A stretch of DNA of 64,000 nt from Caulobacter sp. (GTDB taxonomy: Bacteria > Pseudomonadota > Alphaproteobacteria > Caulobacterales > Caulobacteraceae): the NCBI GenBank assembly GCA_017745235.1, contig JAGHZU010000009.1:149376-213375 (forward strand), given 5' to 3'. Below, piece after piece: positions 24,256 through 32,739 of the stretch. How positions within the stretch are numbered: the stretch's first letter is position 1; each line of letters begins with the position of its first letter. The position numbers and the translations under genes are program-made. The notes under the pieces were generated by a model. It made no database searches. It had not been told where the DNA came from and saw nothing but the letters and a program-made list of their open reading frames with translations.

Positions 24256-25338
24256 TCAGGCCCGTTCCGTCACCGGACGCAAGGCCGGATAGTCGGTGTA
24301 GCCGGCCGCGCCGCCGCTGTAGAAGGTGTCCGGATCGGGGGTGTTCCAGGGCGCGTCGCGCCGGAGCCGCTCGACCAGGTCGGGATTGGCGATGTAGCCG
24401 ACGCCGAAGGCCACCAGATCCGTGCGGCCTTCCCTCAGAGCCGTTTCGGCCGAGGTCTTGTCGTAGCCGCCGCAGAGGATCAGCGGGCCCGAGAAGTTTT
24501 GCCGAACGATCGGCGCGATCCGCGCGTCGACGGGCGTTTCGGCTGGTTCGACGAGGTGGATATAAGCCACGGCCCGCTTTTCGAGCTGGGTCGCAGCATG
24601 TTTCAAGAGGCGGCCCGGCTCGGTGTCCTGGGTGCCGTCGGCGAGGGGGTGGGGCGAGAACCGGACTCCGACGCGATTTGCGCCGATCTGGCCGGCGATC
24701 GCGTCGACGATCTCCAGCAGGAATCGGCTACGCCCATCGACGTCGCCGCCATACAGGTCCTGGCGCAGGTTGGCCCCGTCGCGCAGGAACTGGTCGATCA
24801 GGAATCCGTTGGCGCCATGGATTTCCACGCCGTCGAACCCCGCGCGCCTGGCGTTGGCGGCAGCCCGGGCGAAGGCCTCGACCAGGGGGGGGATTTCGGA
24901 CCGCTCGAGCGCTCGCGGCGCTGGGAACGGCTTGGGGCCGCCAGGCGTGGCGTAGGTCGCATTGGCCGCGATCGCCGAAGGGCCGCGCGGCCAGCCGCCG
25001 TCAGGGATGAGGGCCGGATCCGCCTTGCGGCCCAGGTGAAACAGTTGCTGGAAGATGCGTCCGCCGCTCGCATGCACCGCGTCAGTCACGCGGCTCCAGG
25101 CGGCCACTTGACCCTCGGTGTGGATCGCCGTGGTGCCTCGCCGGCTGACCGTCTCGGCCGAGATGTGCGTGGCTTCCGAGACGATCAGGCCGGCGCTGGC
25201 CCTCTGCGCGTAGTACTGAGCCACGAGGGCGGTGGGCTCGCGCGAAGCCGGCGCGCCGCGCGCCCGACCCAGGGGCGCCATGACAATACGGTTCGGCAGA
25301 TCGAGCGCGCCGACGCGCTGGGGCGAAAACAGGGTCAT
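24256..25338 (-). CDS. Old yellow enzyme family ene-reductase (NADH:flavin oxidoreductase)
   Basis: FMN enzyme reducing activated C=C bonds; 360 aa, the usual length. It starts MTLFSPQRVGALDLPNRIVM, followed by MAPLGRARG. Substrate residues are in EIHGANGFLIDQFLRDGAN (the His-x-x-Asn pair that binds the carbonyl), with GVRFSPH and LILCGGYD closing the FMN barrel. ATG 25338 lies two bases after the stop of a 39-codon ORF and has no strong ribosome site of its own, suggesting coupled translation. The substrate is unknown; position with a TonB receptor and SDR suggests a catabolic set. Confidence 0.9.
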   Translation of the reverse strand: MTLFSPQRVGALDLPNRIVMAPLGRARGAPASREPTALVAQYYAQRASAGLIVSEATHISAETVSRRGTTAIHTEGQVAAWSRVTDAVHASGGRIFQQLFHLGRKADPALIPDGGWPRGPSAIAANATYATPGGPKPFPAPRALERSEIPPLVEAFARAAANARRAGFDGVEIHGANGFLIDQFLRDGANLRQDLYGGDVDGRSRFLLEIVDAIAGQIGANRVGVRFSPHPLADGTQDTEPGRLLKHAATQLEKRAVAYIHLVEPAETPVDARIAPIVRQNFSGPLILCGGYDKTSAETALREGRTDLVAFGVGYIANPDLVERLRRDAPWNTPDPDTFYSGGAAGYTDYPALRPVTERA

Positions 25339-25340
25339 GG

Positions 25341-25460
25341 CTATAGAGCCGGGATCTTCTGGACGGCCCAATGGCGCCCGGGCGTGGGGAGGTCCAGGTG
25401 GCCCCTGGGGGTCTCGTGGCTGGCGCCGATCTTCCGTTTCCGTTGCGAGGTGTTGATCAT
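25341..25460 (-). CDS. 39-residue ORF translationally coupled to the ene-reductase
   Basis: ATG at 25460 is preceded by an excellent ribosome site (TAGGAG, eight bases away) and the stop is two bases before the ene-reductase ATG. The product, MINTSQRKRKIGASHETPRG then HLDLPTPGRHWAVQKIPAL, is basic and matches no family I know. It could be a leader peptide, a real small protein or a gene stub. Confidence 0.4.
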   Translation of the reverse strand: MINTSQRKRKIGASHETPRGHLDLPTPGRHWAVQKIPAL

Positions 25461-25475
25461 GCCGCCGCTCCTAAG

Positions 25476-25485
25476 TTGTCGACAA
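25476..25485. promoter_or_regulatory. Perfect palindrome TTGTCGACAA upstream of the ene-reductase unit
   Basis: A 10-bp perfect palindrome, 15 bases before the start of the 39-codon ORF and directly in front of its ribosome site. The position would suit an operator or transcript-start element for the leftward ene-reductase genes. One occurrence only, so support is weak. Confidence 0.3.
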
Positions 25486-25622
25486 GCGTTGGCGGGCGTA
25501 TGCCAGGTGGAATATCGAGAAATTTTCAAGCCGGTTATGCGCGTCTGAAATGAACAGGCTATGGAATTGAGTTTTCAGGGAGCCGTTCTTGTAAACTGAT
25601 CTCGCCTTCAGAATAACTTCCC

Positions 25623-26381
25623 TCAATAGAGGATGGTCCTGGGTACGCCGCCGCCTGCGGCGATGGTCTCGCCTGTGATCGCGCCGCTGAGCGGGGAGGC
25701 GAGGATCGTGGCCAGCCAGGCGATCTCGTCGGCGTCGACGATCCGGCCGATGACGTTGCTCGCCGCGATCCTGGCTTCGCTTTCGGGCGTGGTCTTTTCG
25801 GTTCGGGTGCCGCCCGGATGGATGACATTGGCCGTGATCCCGTGTCGTCCCAGTTCGTCGGCCAGGTTCTTGGTCAGGGCCGAGATCGCGCCGTTGCGGA
25901 CCGAGGCCACGTAGTGGCCCGTGCCGCGCGCGGCCAGGCCGCCGATGTTGATGATCCGTCCCCAGCCGCCGGCGACCAGGTGTGGCGCGACCGCCTGGGC
26001 CGTGCGCAGATAGCCGGCCACCTTGACGTTGACGTCGTCCAGAAGGGCCCGGCCGCTGACCTCGGCGATCGTTCCGGCTGGAGCCGCGCCGCCGGGCGTG
26101 GCGGCGTTATTGACCAGGATGTCGAGCCCGCCCAGCTGCGCGACCGCGCTGTCCACCAGGCCGATCACGGAGGCGTCGTCGCCGGTGTCGGCGCGGATCG
26201 CGATCACCCTCGCCCCGGTCTCCTCGGCGAGTTCATGCGCCGCGGCTTCCAAAGCCACCAGGTCGCGCCCAGCGATGGCGACGGCGACTCCTTCGCGGGC
26301 CAGAGCGCGGGCGATGGCCTTGCCGATGCCGCGGCTGCCGCCGGTGACGATGGCGCGTTTGGTCGTGAGCTGCAGATCCAC
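25623..26381 (-). CDS. Short-chain dehydrogenase/reductase family protein lacking catalytic Ser and Lys
   Basis: A 252-aa classical SDR fold: TGGSRGIG nucleotide loop at residues 13-20, NNAATP at 91, VNVKVAGY with the helix-4 Asn. At the active site Y157 is present, but the Lys of YxxxK is Val (YVASVRN) and the Ser normally 12-14 residues before Tyr falls in NIGGLAA, so is Gly. It starts with GTG (GGAG eight bases upstream) ten bases after the TonB receptor stop. It may act on an unusual substrate, bind cofactor only, or use R162 in place of Lys. Confidence 0.82.
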   Translation of the reverse strand: MDLQLTTKRAIVTGGSRGIGKAIARALAREGVAVAIAGRDLVALEAAAHELAEETGARVIAIRADTGDDASVIGLVDSAVAQLGGLDILVNNAATPGGAAPAGTIAEVSGRALLDDVNVKVAGYLRTAQAVAPHLVAGGWGRIINIGGLAARGTGHYVASVRNGAISALTKNLADELGRHGITANVIHPGGTRTEKTTPESEARIAASNVIGRIVDADEIAWLATILASPLSGAITGETIAAGGGVPRTILY

Positions 26382-26391
26382 GTGGCGGCTC

Positions 26392-28695
26392 CTAGAACTT
26401 GCGATTGACGAAGAGGTTGATCATCCGCGGCTCGTTGTAGGCGCGGTAGTAAAGCGGGGAGGTTCCGGCATTGGCGGGCGAATAGCCTCCGGCCTGGCCG
26501 CGCCGCAGATCGAAGATGTTGCGGACCTGAGCCCCGACGGTCCAGCGGTCGCCTTCGGAGGCGTAGTTGATCGTGCCGTTGAAGAAGGTCTGCGGCTTCA
26601 CCTGGGTCTGGGCGGTATTGTAGATATCGACATAGCGTCGGGACTCGTACTGGCCATCGACGCCGATCCGCCACGAACCGGGCGTGTCGAGCGGCAGGCG
26701 GTAGTTGGCCGAGAAGCCGACTTGCCAGCGCGGCGCATAGGGGAATTGCAGGCCAAGAAGGGTCTTCCGGCCCGCCACGTTGTTGGGCAGGGTGGCGGTG
26801 AAGGTGTCGTAGGTGGTTTCCAGGTAGGCCGCGGTGACGCCCAGGCGCAGGCCTTCGACCGGCGCAGCCTGGATCTCCAGTTCCGCGCCCTTGGAATGCG
26901 CGTCGCCGGCGTTGATCAACTGGTTGACCACCGTGCCGGTGGCTGCTGTGGCCGTGGCCCGGACCTGAAAGTCCTGGATGTCGTTATAGAAGGCCGCCAG
27001 GTTGGCCGTCACCCGGCCGTCGAACCAGCCCGTCTTGATCCCCAGTTCGTATGTGCTGGTGATCTGTGGGCGGTAAGGTGTCAGCGAACCGATGGCGCTG
27101 GTGCTGCGCAGGTCGTAACCGCCGCTCTTGAAGCCCTCGGCATAGGATCCATAGACGAAGATGTCGTTGGTCCATTGGTATTGCAGGCCGACCTTCGGCG
27201 TGAAGCTGGAGAAGGTGGTCCACGGCGCGTGGACATCGAAGCCGGTGGCGTAGGGGCCGTACAGGCGCTCGAAGTCGGCCGGGTTGTAGTTCCAGTCCTG
27301 CGGGTCGTGCAGGGCGGTGTTGGTCTTCTGCTGGCCGAAGTTGTCGAACCGGCGGCGGTCCTCGGTGTAGCGGCCGCCTAGCGTGGCGGTCAGCTTGGCG
27401 GTCAGGTGGTAGTTGACCTGGCCGAACGCGGCCCAGCTCTTGGTCCGCAGATAGTTGTCCGTATGGGTGACCGTGCCGACGTTGTCCTTGGGGCTGCCGG
27501 CCGATTGGCTGAGCCGATGATTGTGGAAGTATTCCTGGAAATAGTAGAGGCCAGCCACAAAGTTGAACCGCTCGTACTCACCGTTCAGGTTGAATTCCTG
27601 CGTGAGGTAGTGCTGGTCGAAGCCGGCGTAGCTGTCGCCCTTGATCTGGGTGACGCCATCGTTGTCGTAATAGATCGGGCCGTCCATGCCGCGGGCGGCG
27701 GTGACCGATTTCAGGGTCAGGTTGTCGTTGATCTCGTATTTGAAGGTCAGCGAGCCGCCGTACACCGTGGTGAAGTTGTAGGGCAGGGTGTCCGACCAGG
27801 TGAGGTCCGGATCGGTCTTGCCGTTTCCGACCACGCCGTCGGGCTGGTTGACCGGGGTGTAGTAGCTCTGGGACGAGCGGTCCCACATGGCGTCGGCGCT
27901 GAGGACGGCGGTCAGGCGGCTGGTCAGCTGCGAGGCGAGCTTGCCGCGGACGACGGTCAGGTCGAGGTCGTTGACGTCGATGTTCAGCGGCACGCTATGC
28001 TGCCAGCCATCGCGGGTGTGGCGGATCAGCGAGATCGCGCCGTTCAGTTTGTCGTCCGAAAGGAGGGCCCCGTTCAGGCGCGCCTTGAATTCCAGGTTGT
28101 CGAAGCTGCCATAGGTCAGGCCGACCTCGGCCGAGCGGTCGGCGGTCGGGTCCTTGGTGATGAAGCGGATGGCCCCGGCGCTGGAATTGCGGCCATAGAG
28201 CGTGCCTTGCGGGCCGCGCAGCACCTCGACCCGCTCCAGATCGGGCGTGTCGTACAGAGAGCCCACGGTTCGGGCCAGGTAGACGTCGTCGACATAGACC
28301 GCGACCGACGGCTCCGGATAGGTGTCGATCTCGCCCACGCCCCGGATCGAATACTGCTGGGTCGTGTAGGCCGTCGAGCGCTTGGGCGCGAGCAGGCCGG
28401 GCACTCGGCCTGACAGGTCGCGGAAGGTCGAGATCTTCTGCTGCTCGATCGTCTCCTTGGCGTAGGCGGTGACCGAGACGGCCGACTTCTGCAGCGTTTC
28501 GCTGCGCTTCTGGGCGGTGATCACAACCTCCTCGAGCCGCACCCCCTCGGCGCCGTCGGTCGCCGTTGCGGTCGGAGTGGTCGCGGCGACGGCGCGTTCA
28601 TCCGCCGCCATGGCGGGTGCGCAAAAGGCGAGCGTCAATACGGAGGCGGCAACGAAGTAGGCCGCGTGGCGGCGTGTGGACGTCTTGCGATGCAT
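26392..28695 (-). CDS. TonB-dependent receptor
   Basis: A 767-aa outer-membrane active transporter. Signal peptide ending APAMAA, TonB box LEEVVITAQKR near residue 55, plug domain with YSIRGVGE and VEVLRGPQGTLYGRNSSAGA, then a 22-strand barrel ending in the terminal aromatic NLFVNRKF. It heads the leftward TonB-SDR-ORF-OYE-ORF-SBP-DUF6644-DUF6644 series. No FecI/FecR gene adjoins it and there is no STN domain, so it is probably controlled from the A+T-rich upstream region. Substrate unknown; the plug type is common among receptors for plant aromatics, sterols and glycans. Confidence 0.92.
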   Translation of the reverse strand: MHRKTSTRRHAAYFVAASVLTLAFCAPAMAADERAVAATTPTATATDGAEGVRLEEVVITAQKRSETLQKSAVSVTAYAKETIEQQKISTFRDLSGRVPGLLAPKRSTAYTTQQYSIRGVGEIDTYPEPSVAVYVDDVYLARTVGSLYDTPDLERVEVLRGPQGTLYGRNSSAGAIRFITKDPTADRSAEVGLTYGSFDNLEFKARLNGALLSDDKLNGAISLIRHTRDGWQHSVPLNIDVNDLDLTVVRGKLASQLTSRLTAVLSADAMWDRSSQSYYTPVNQPDGVVGNGKTDPDLTWSDTLPYNFTTVYGGSLTFKYEINDNLTLKSVTAARGMDGPIYYDNDGVTQIKGDSYAGFDQHYLTQEFNLNGEYERFNFVAGLYYFQEYFHNHRLSQSAGSPKDNVGTVTHTDNYLRTKSWAAFGQVNYHLTAKLTATLGGRYTEDRRRFDNFGQQKTNTALHDPQDWNYNPADFERLYGPYATGFDVHAPWTTFSSFTPKVGLQYQWTNDIFVYGSYAEGFKSGGYDLRSTSAIGSLTPYRPQITSTYELGIKTGWFDGRVTANLAAFYNDIQDFQVRATATAATGTVVNQLINAGDAHSKGAELEIQAAPVEGLRLGVTAAYLETTYDTFTATLPNNVAGRKTLLGLQFPYAPRWQVGFSANYRLPLDTPGSWRIGVDGQYESRRYVDIYNTAQTQVKPQTFFNGTINYASEGDRWTVGAQVRNIFDLRRGQAGGYSPANAGTSPLYYRAYNEPRMINLFVNRKF

Positions 28696-29089
28696 CGAAA
28701 ATCCCCTCGCGGCGGGTCGGGTTCGCCGCGCCGTCGTTGGCGCAGAGCAAGTCCCGTGAGCGAGGAATTCCGAGTCAGCTTTTATGGCTGGTGCTTGAAG
28801 TTAATCTAAATAACGATATCCGTTCCTTTGAAAAAGTTATTTCAAACAATAAATTGCTACAGAAACATTCGTTGATTGCTATATTTCTTAATTATTATCA
28901 TATGTTTTATGAGTTGTTTGGTTTAAATGAGTCATATTTTCCGGGCGTGAAGTTTTGTTGCTGGGGTTGAGGGGCTGACTAAATCCTCCTCGGCTAGGCG
29001 GCGAACTTGTTTGAGGGGGCGTGCAAGATCTGTCTATGCGTCCGGCCGCCTGAGGGAAGGCGCAAGCGTCGAACCAGCTTCAGTCCCGC
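28696..29089. other. A+T-rich intergenic region upstream of the TonB receptor
   Basis: About 390 bases without a gene. 28790-28965 is very A+T-rich (14 of 60 G/C in 28861-28920). It contains the inverted repeat TTTGAAA-N6-TTTCAAA at 28827-28846 and presumably the leftward TonB promoter. The right part (28970-29089) follows the convergent-side end of the ALAS gene and shows nothing recognisable. Confidence 0.5.
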
Positions 29090-30364
29090 TTATGCGACAG
29101 CGTTAGCCCACCTTATGTCGTGTCGATTCCAGACCTTGCCCAAGGCCGTGATCAGATCATCCATCATCGCGTCGGAGTGCGCGGGGGAGGGCGTGAAGCG
29201 CAGGCGCTCGGCGCCGCGGGGCACGGTCGGGTAGTTGATCGGCTGGACATAAATGCCGTGATCATTGAGCAGCGTGTCGCTGATCAGCTTGCAGCGGACG
29301 GGGTCGCCTACCGCCACCGGCACGATATGGCTGACCGAGGGCATGAGCGGCAGGCCGGCGCCCTTCAGGCGCATCTTCAGGGCCTGGGCTCTAGCCTGAT
29401 GCGCCGCGCGAACTTCATCGTGGGCCTTGAGGTAGCGCACCGAGGCCAGGGCTCCTGCGGCCAGCGCCGGCGGCAGCGATGTGGTGAAGATGAAGCCGTC
29501 GGCGTAGCTGCGGATCGCGTCGATGATCACCGCATCGGCGGCGATGTAGCCGCCCATCACCCCGAACGCCTTGCCCAGGGTGCCTTCGACGATGTCGATC
29601 TGCTCCATGACCCCGTCACGCTCGGCCACGCCAGCGCCGCGTCGCCCATAGAGGCCCACCGCGTGCACCTCGTCCAGATAGGTCAAGTATCTTCTGGCCA
29701 AGGCTGCTGTTCCGGCGATGTCGGCGATGTCGCCGTCCATGGAATAGACGCTTTCGAAGGCGATCAGCTTGGGCGCGCCGGGATTGGCCTCGCTCAACAA
29801 TTGCTCCAGATGATCAAGATCGTTGTGGCGAAAGACCCGGCGCGCCAGCGGGCCGCCGGCGCGGATGCCGCTGATCATCGAGTTGTGGTTCAGCGCATCG
29901 GAGAAGACGATGAGGCCCGGCAGGATCTTGAACAGGGTCGATAGCGAGGCCTCGTTCGATACGTAGCCGGAGGTGAAGAGCAGGGCGGCTTCCTTGCGGT
30001 GCAGATCGGCCAGCTCCCGCTCGAGCGCGACGTGATAGTCCGTGGTGCCGGAGATGTTGCGCGTGCCGCCGCTGCCCGCGCCCGCCGCCTCGATCGCGTC
30101 GTGCATGGCGCCCAGCACCACAGGGTTCTGGCCCTGGCCAAGATAGTCGTTGGAGCACCAGACCACGACGTCCGATGTGGAGCCGTCATTGCGGGTCCAC
30201 GTCGCGCGGGGGAACTGGCCGCGCCGGCGTCGCAAGTCGGCGAACACCCGATATCGGCCTTCACGATGGACGCGGTCCAGGGCCGACGAGAAGGCGGTGC
30301 GGAGCGGCCGCCCGGTCTCGAGGGTCTTCAGGACGGCCGGTTGGTCGGCAAGGGGCGGCGACAT
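29090..30364 (-). CDS. 5-aminolevulinate synthase
   Basis: PLP enzyme condensing glycine and succinyl-CoA, the first step of haem synthesis in alphaproteobacteria; 424 aa. Hallmarks: [58 protein letters not shown], the PLP lysine in EGTLGKAFG and [19 protein letters not shown]. Compared with typical enzymes about two residues are missing before LTYLDEV. It lies behind fecI, fecR and an AraC gene in one direction, not with other haem genes, so it may be a second, iron-regulated copy or feed a C5 unit into a product. Start ATG 30364 (MSPPLADQP). Confidence 0.88.
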   Translation of the reverse strand: MSPPLADQPAVLKTLETGRPLRTAFSSALDRVHREGRYRVFADLRRRRGQFPRATWTRNDGSTSDVVVWCSNDYLGQGQNPVVLGAMHDAIEAAGAGSGGTRNISGTTDYHVALERELADLHRKEAALLFTSGYVSNEASLSTLFKILPGLIVFSDALNHNSMISGIRAGGPLARRVFRHNDLDHLEQLLSEANPGAPKLIAFESVYSMDGDIADIAGTAALARRYLTYLDEVHAVGLYGRRGAGVAERDGVMEQIDIVEGTLGKAFGVMGGYIAADAVIIDAIRSYADGFIFTTSLPPALAAGALASVRYLKAHDEVRAAHQARAQALKMRLKGAGLPLMPSVSHIVPVAVGDPVRCKLISDTLLNDHGIYVQPINYPTVPRGAERLRFTPSPAHSDAMMDDLITALGKVWNRHDIRWANAVA

Positions 30365-30411
30365 GAAAGGCTCCCAATCGTTCGGCAAACACGGTCGGCG
30401 CGGCTGGCGGA

Positions 30412-30972
30412 TCAAGCCGCTTTGCGGCCTCGCCGTCGTGCGACCGACTCCGTTTCAACGACGGCGGCGCGTCGCCAAGCGGCGGGACTTTGTCCGACAT
30501 GGCGACGGAAGACGCGGCACAGATGAGCCTGATTGGCCAAGCCGCAGTCCAGGGCGATCTCGCAGAGCTGCGAAGGCGTCGAAATCATCAGGTGCTGCGC
30601 CAGGGCGATGCGTCGCGTCATCACAAAGGCGGACGGCGTCATCCCGAAGCTGACCTTGAAGGCGCGGGCGAAGTGGCTGAAGCTCAGCTTGGCGACGGCG
30701 GCGAGATCCGTTCCATAGAGCCGTTTTCCGAGATTGGCCTCGATATGACGGCGGACCCTGAGGACCTGCCACGGCGCGAGGGCGCCGGACCCACTGATTG
30801 ACGGTGCGGGTCCCAGGCCGTCGAGCAGTCGACCGGCGTTGACGATGCAGCCCTGGGCGCGGACCGGGTCTTCGGCCAATGTCGCCATCGCCTGTGTCAG
30901 CAGGCAAGCGACGGTGTCGAACACGCCAGATGCGCCTGAAGCCGGCGCCGCCGAACCCTGAACGCCGTCCAT
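30412..30972 (-). CDS. AraC family transcriptional regulator
   Basis: A 186-aa regulator consisting mainly of the DNA-binding part: two helix-turn-helix units at about residues 72-172 ([60 protein letters not shown]). The sensory domain is reduced to ~65 residues without a recognisable fold. Preceded by GAGGAGA, 68 bases after the fecR stop and 47 bases before ALAS, so it may be part of the fecI transcript and regulate ALAS. Confidence 0.86.
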   Translation of the reverse strand: MDGVQGSAAPASGASGVFDTVACLLTQAMATLAEDPVRAQGCIVNAGRLLDGLGPAPSISGSGALAPWQVLRVRRHIEANLGKRLYGTDLAAVAKLSFSHFARAFKVSFGMTPSAFVMTRRIALAQHLMISTPSQLCEIALDCGLANQAHLCRVFRRHVGQSPAAWRRAAVVETESVARRRGRKAA

Positions 30973-31040
30973 GGCGTCTCTCCTCTATGCGGCCTCAGGA
31001 ACGTAGCCGCTCCGGAAATCCACACCGGTCGGAGGAAAAA

Positions 31041-32054
31041 TTATTTCGATTGTTCTGGGCGAGCGGCTTCCAGCCGAAGTCCGCCGGAGACCTGGACGAC
31101 GCGCAGCGGATACATTTCCGCCAGGGTGTGCGCGAAACGCTCGGTGTCGCCGATCTTGAAGCGTCCGCTGACGCGAAGGTCGCCGACGCGATGATCGCCG
31201 ATCTCGACGCGCCGGCCATCATAAGCCTGCATGTCGACCAGGGCGTCCCGCAGCGGCGTCTCTCGAAACTGCAGGAAGCCCTCGCGCCAGGCCAGGGCGG
31301 CCTCGAGGTCCACCTTGGTCACGGTTCCTGCCTGACCAGTCCGCGCCGTGAACGCCTGGCCTGGCGACAGGTCGACCTCGCCGCCCAGGCCCTTGGGGCC
31401 AGCAATGCTGACACGGCCGCTGGCCAGCACGATCGATAGGCGATCGGGTTTGAGGCTTGCGGCGAACGCCGTGCCGAGGTCGACCACCCTGTGATCCTTG
31501 ACGTCGAGGGAGAACGGCCGTCGCGCATCATGGGCGACTTCGAAATAGGCCTGGCCGCGAACCAGCCGCACGGTGCGCGCGTCGCCCCGGATCGAGGCGG
31601 CGATCTCCGCGCCGGAGTCCAGCGTCACCTGCGAGCCGTCCTCCAGCGTAATGGTCGCACGCTCGGTGGGACCGGCCACATAGCTTCGAGCGCCGCTCGC
31701 GACCTGATGACGGGAGACGGCCGGCCGGGTAAGGCCCGGCAGCCGGTTCTGCGCCCACCAGCCGACCGCGACCGCAGCCACGAGGCTGGCGGCGATCATG
31801 GTCCAGGCTCGCCAGGTGGGTCGCAGTCGCTGGGGCGCTTGCCGCAGCACTGCGAGTTCCGGAAGGTTTGGGTCATCGAACTGTCCCCAGACGTCGAGCG
31901 CGCGGTCCCAGGCCGCCTGGTGATCGGACGAGGCGGTCAGCCAGCGTTCCAGAGCCTCTTCGTCACGAGACGAAAGACCCCGGTCGCGCCTGATCATCCA
32001 TTTGGCGGCGGCTTCTTCCACGGAAGCGAGCGATCCAGACCCGGAGGCGTTCAT
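31041..32054 (-). CDS. FecR-family anti-sigma/sigma regulator
   Basis: A 337-aa single-pass membrane protein transmitting a signal from a TonB receptor to its sigma factor. Cytoplasmic N-terminus (AAAKWMIRRDRGLSSRDEEA), membrane helix near residues 90-110 (TMIAASLVAAVAVGWWA), FecR domain with RSYVAGPTERATITLEDGSQ and later VDLGTAFAA. The start overlaps the sigma gene (ATGA). Partner receptor: the divergent STN-TonB gene at 32740. Confidence 0.9.
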   Translation of the reverse strand: MNASGSGSLASVEEAAAKWMIRRDRGLSSRDEEALERWLTASSDHQAAWDRALDVWGQFDDPNLPELAVLRQAPQRLRPTWRAWTMIAASLVAAVAVGWWAQNRLPGLTRPAVSRHQVASGARSYVAGPTERATITLEDGSQVTLDSGAEIAASIRGDARTVRLVRGQAYFEVAHDARRPFSLDVKDHRVVDLGTAFAASLKPDRLSIVLASGRVSIAGPKGLGGEVDLSPGQAFTARTGQAGTVTKVDLEAALAWREGFLQFRETPLRDALVDMQAYDGRRVEIGDHRVGDLRVSGRFKIGDTERFAHTLAEMYPLRVVQVSGGLRLEAARPEQSK

Positions 32055-32611
32055 CGCGCCGTCTCCCTTCGCGCCAGCAGATGCTGGACGGCCCGCACCA
32101 TGTGCTTCTCCACGCCGCTCACCGAAATGCCCATCCGCGCGGCGATCTCGCGATAGGACAGACCTTCCAGCCGTCGCATCACGAACACCGTCCGGGTGCG
32201 TTGCGGCAGGACCATCAAGGTCTGGATGGCGGCCTCCAGGCTCTCGCGGCTGGTCAGGGTCGCTTCGGCTCCAGGGGTCGAGGCGCCGTGGCGATCGGAT
32301 TCAAACTCGACGTGTCGGTCGCGGCGTCGCGCCTGTCCCTGGCGGAAGTGGTCCTTCAGGACGCTGGCGGCCGTCTCGAAGATGTAGCCGTCCAGATGCT
32401 CCAGCTGTTCGTAGTCGCCACGTCTGACGATGCGCAGGAAGACCTCCTGGACCAGGTCCTCAACTTCGGACAGGTCGCGGACCGAGCGCGCGAAGTAACG
32501 GCTCAGCGGACCCCGTAAGGAACGGGCCCGGATCGCCAGGGCGTCGCTCGCCTCCAAATGCGGCGATTTGGCCATCGGCTCCTGAGGCAGGAATTCCATT
32601 TCCGAAGCCAC
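32051..32611 (-). CDS. ECF sigma factor, FecI type
   Basis: A 186-aa sigma factor. Region 2: FARSVRDLSEVEDLVQEVFL; region 4: FVMRRLEGLSYREIAARMGI followed by SVSGVEKHMVRAVQHLL. Followed immediately by fecR and divergent from the STN-type TonB receptor across a 128-base gap, the standard cell-surface-signalling arrangement. It probably drives the receptor, and possibly araC-ALAS behind fecR. Confidence 0.9.
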   Translation of the reverse strand: MASEMEFLPQEPMAKSPHLEASDALAIRARSLRGPLSRYFARSVRDLSEVEDLVQEVFLRIVRRGDYEQLEHLDGYIFETAASVLKDHFRQGQARRRDRHVEFESDRHGASTPGAEATLTSRESLEAAIQTLMVLPQRTRTVFVMRRLEGLSYREIAARMGISVSGVEKHMVRAVQHLLARRETAR

Positions 32612-32739
32612 GTTCGCACCGGACCGCTATTTCGTCGACGACAACTTAGCGAGGGGCGGGCTCCAGAGTATACACCAGAACGGCTGCAACTTGGCCATTC
32701 CGACCCTGTTGCCGGATTTTGAGAACGAGGGCGCGTCCG

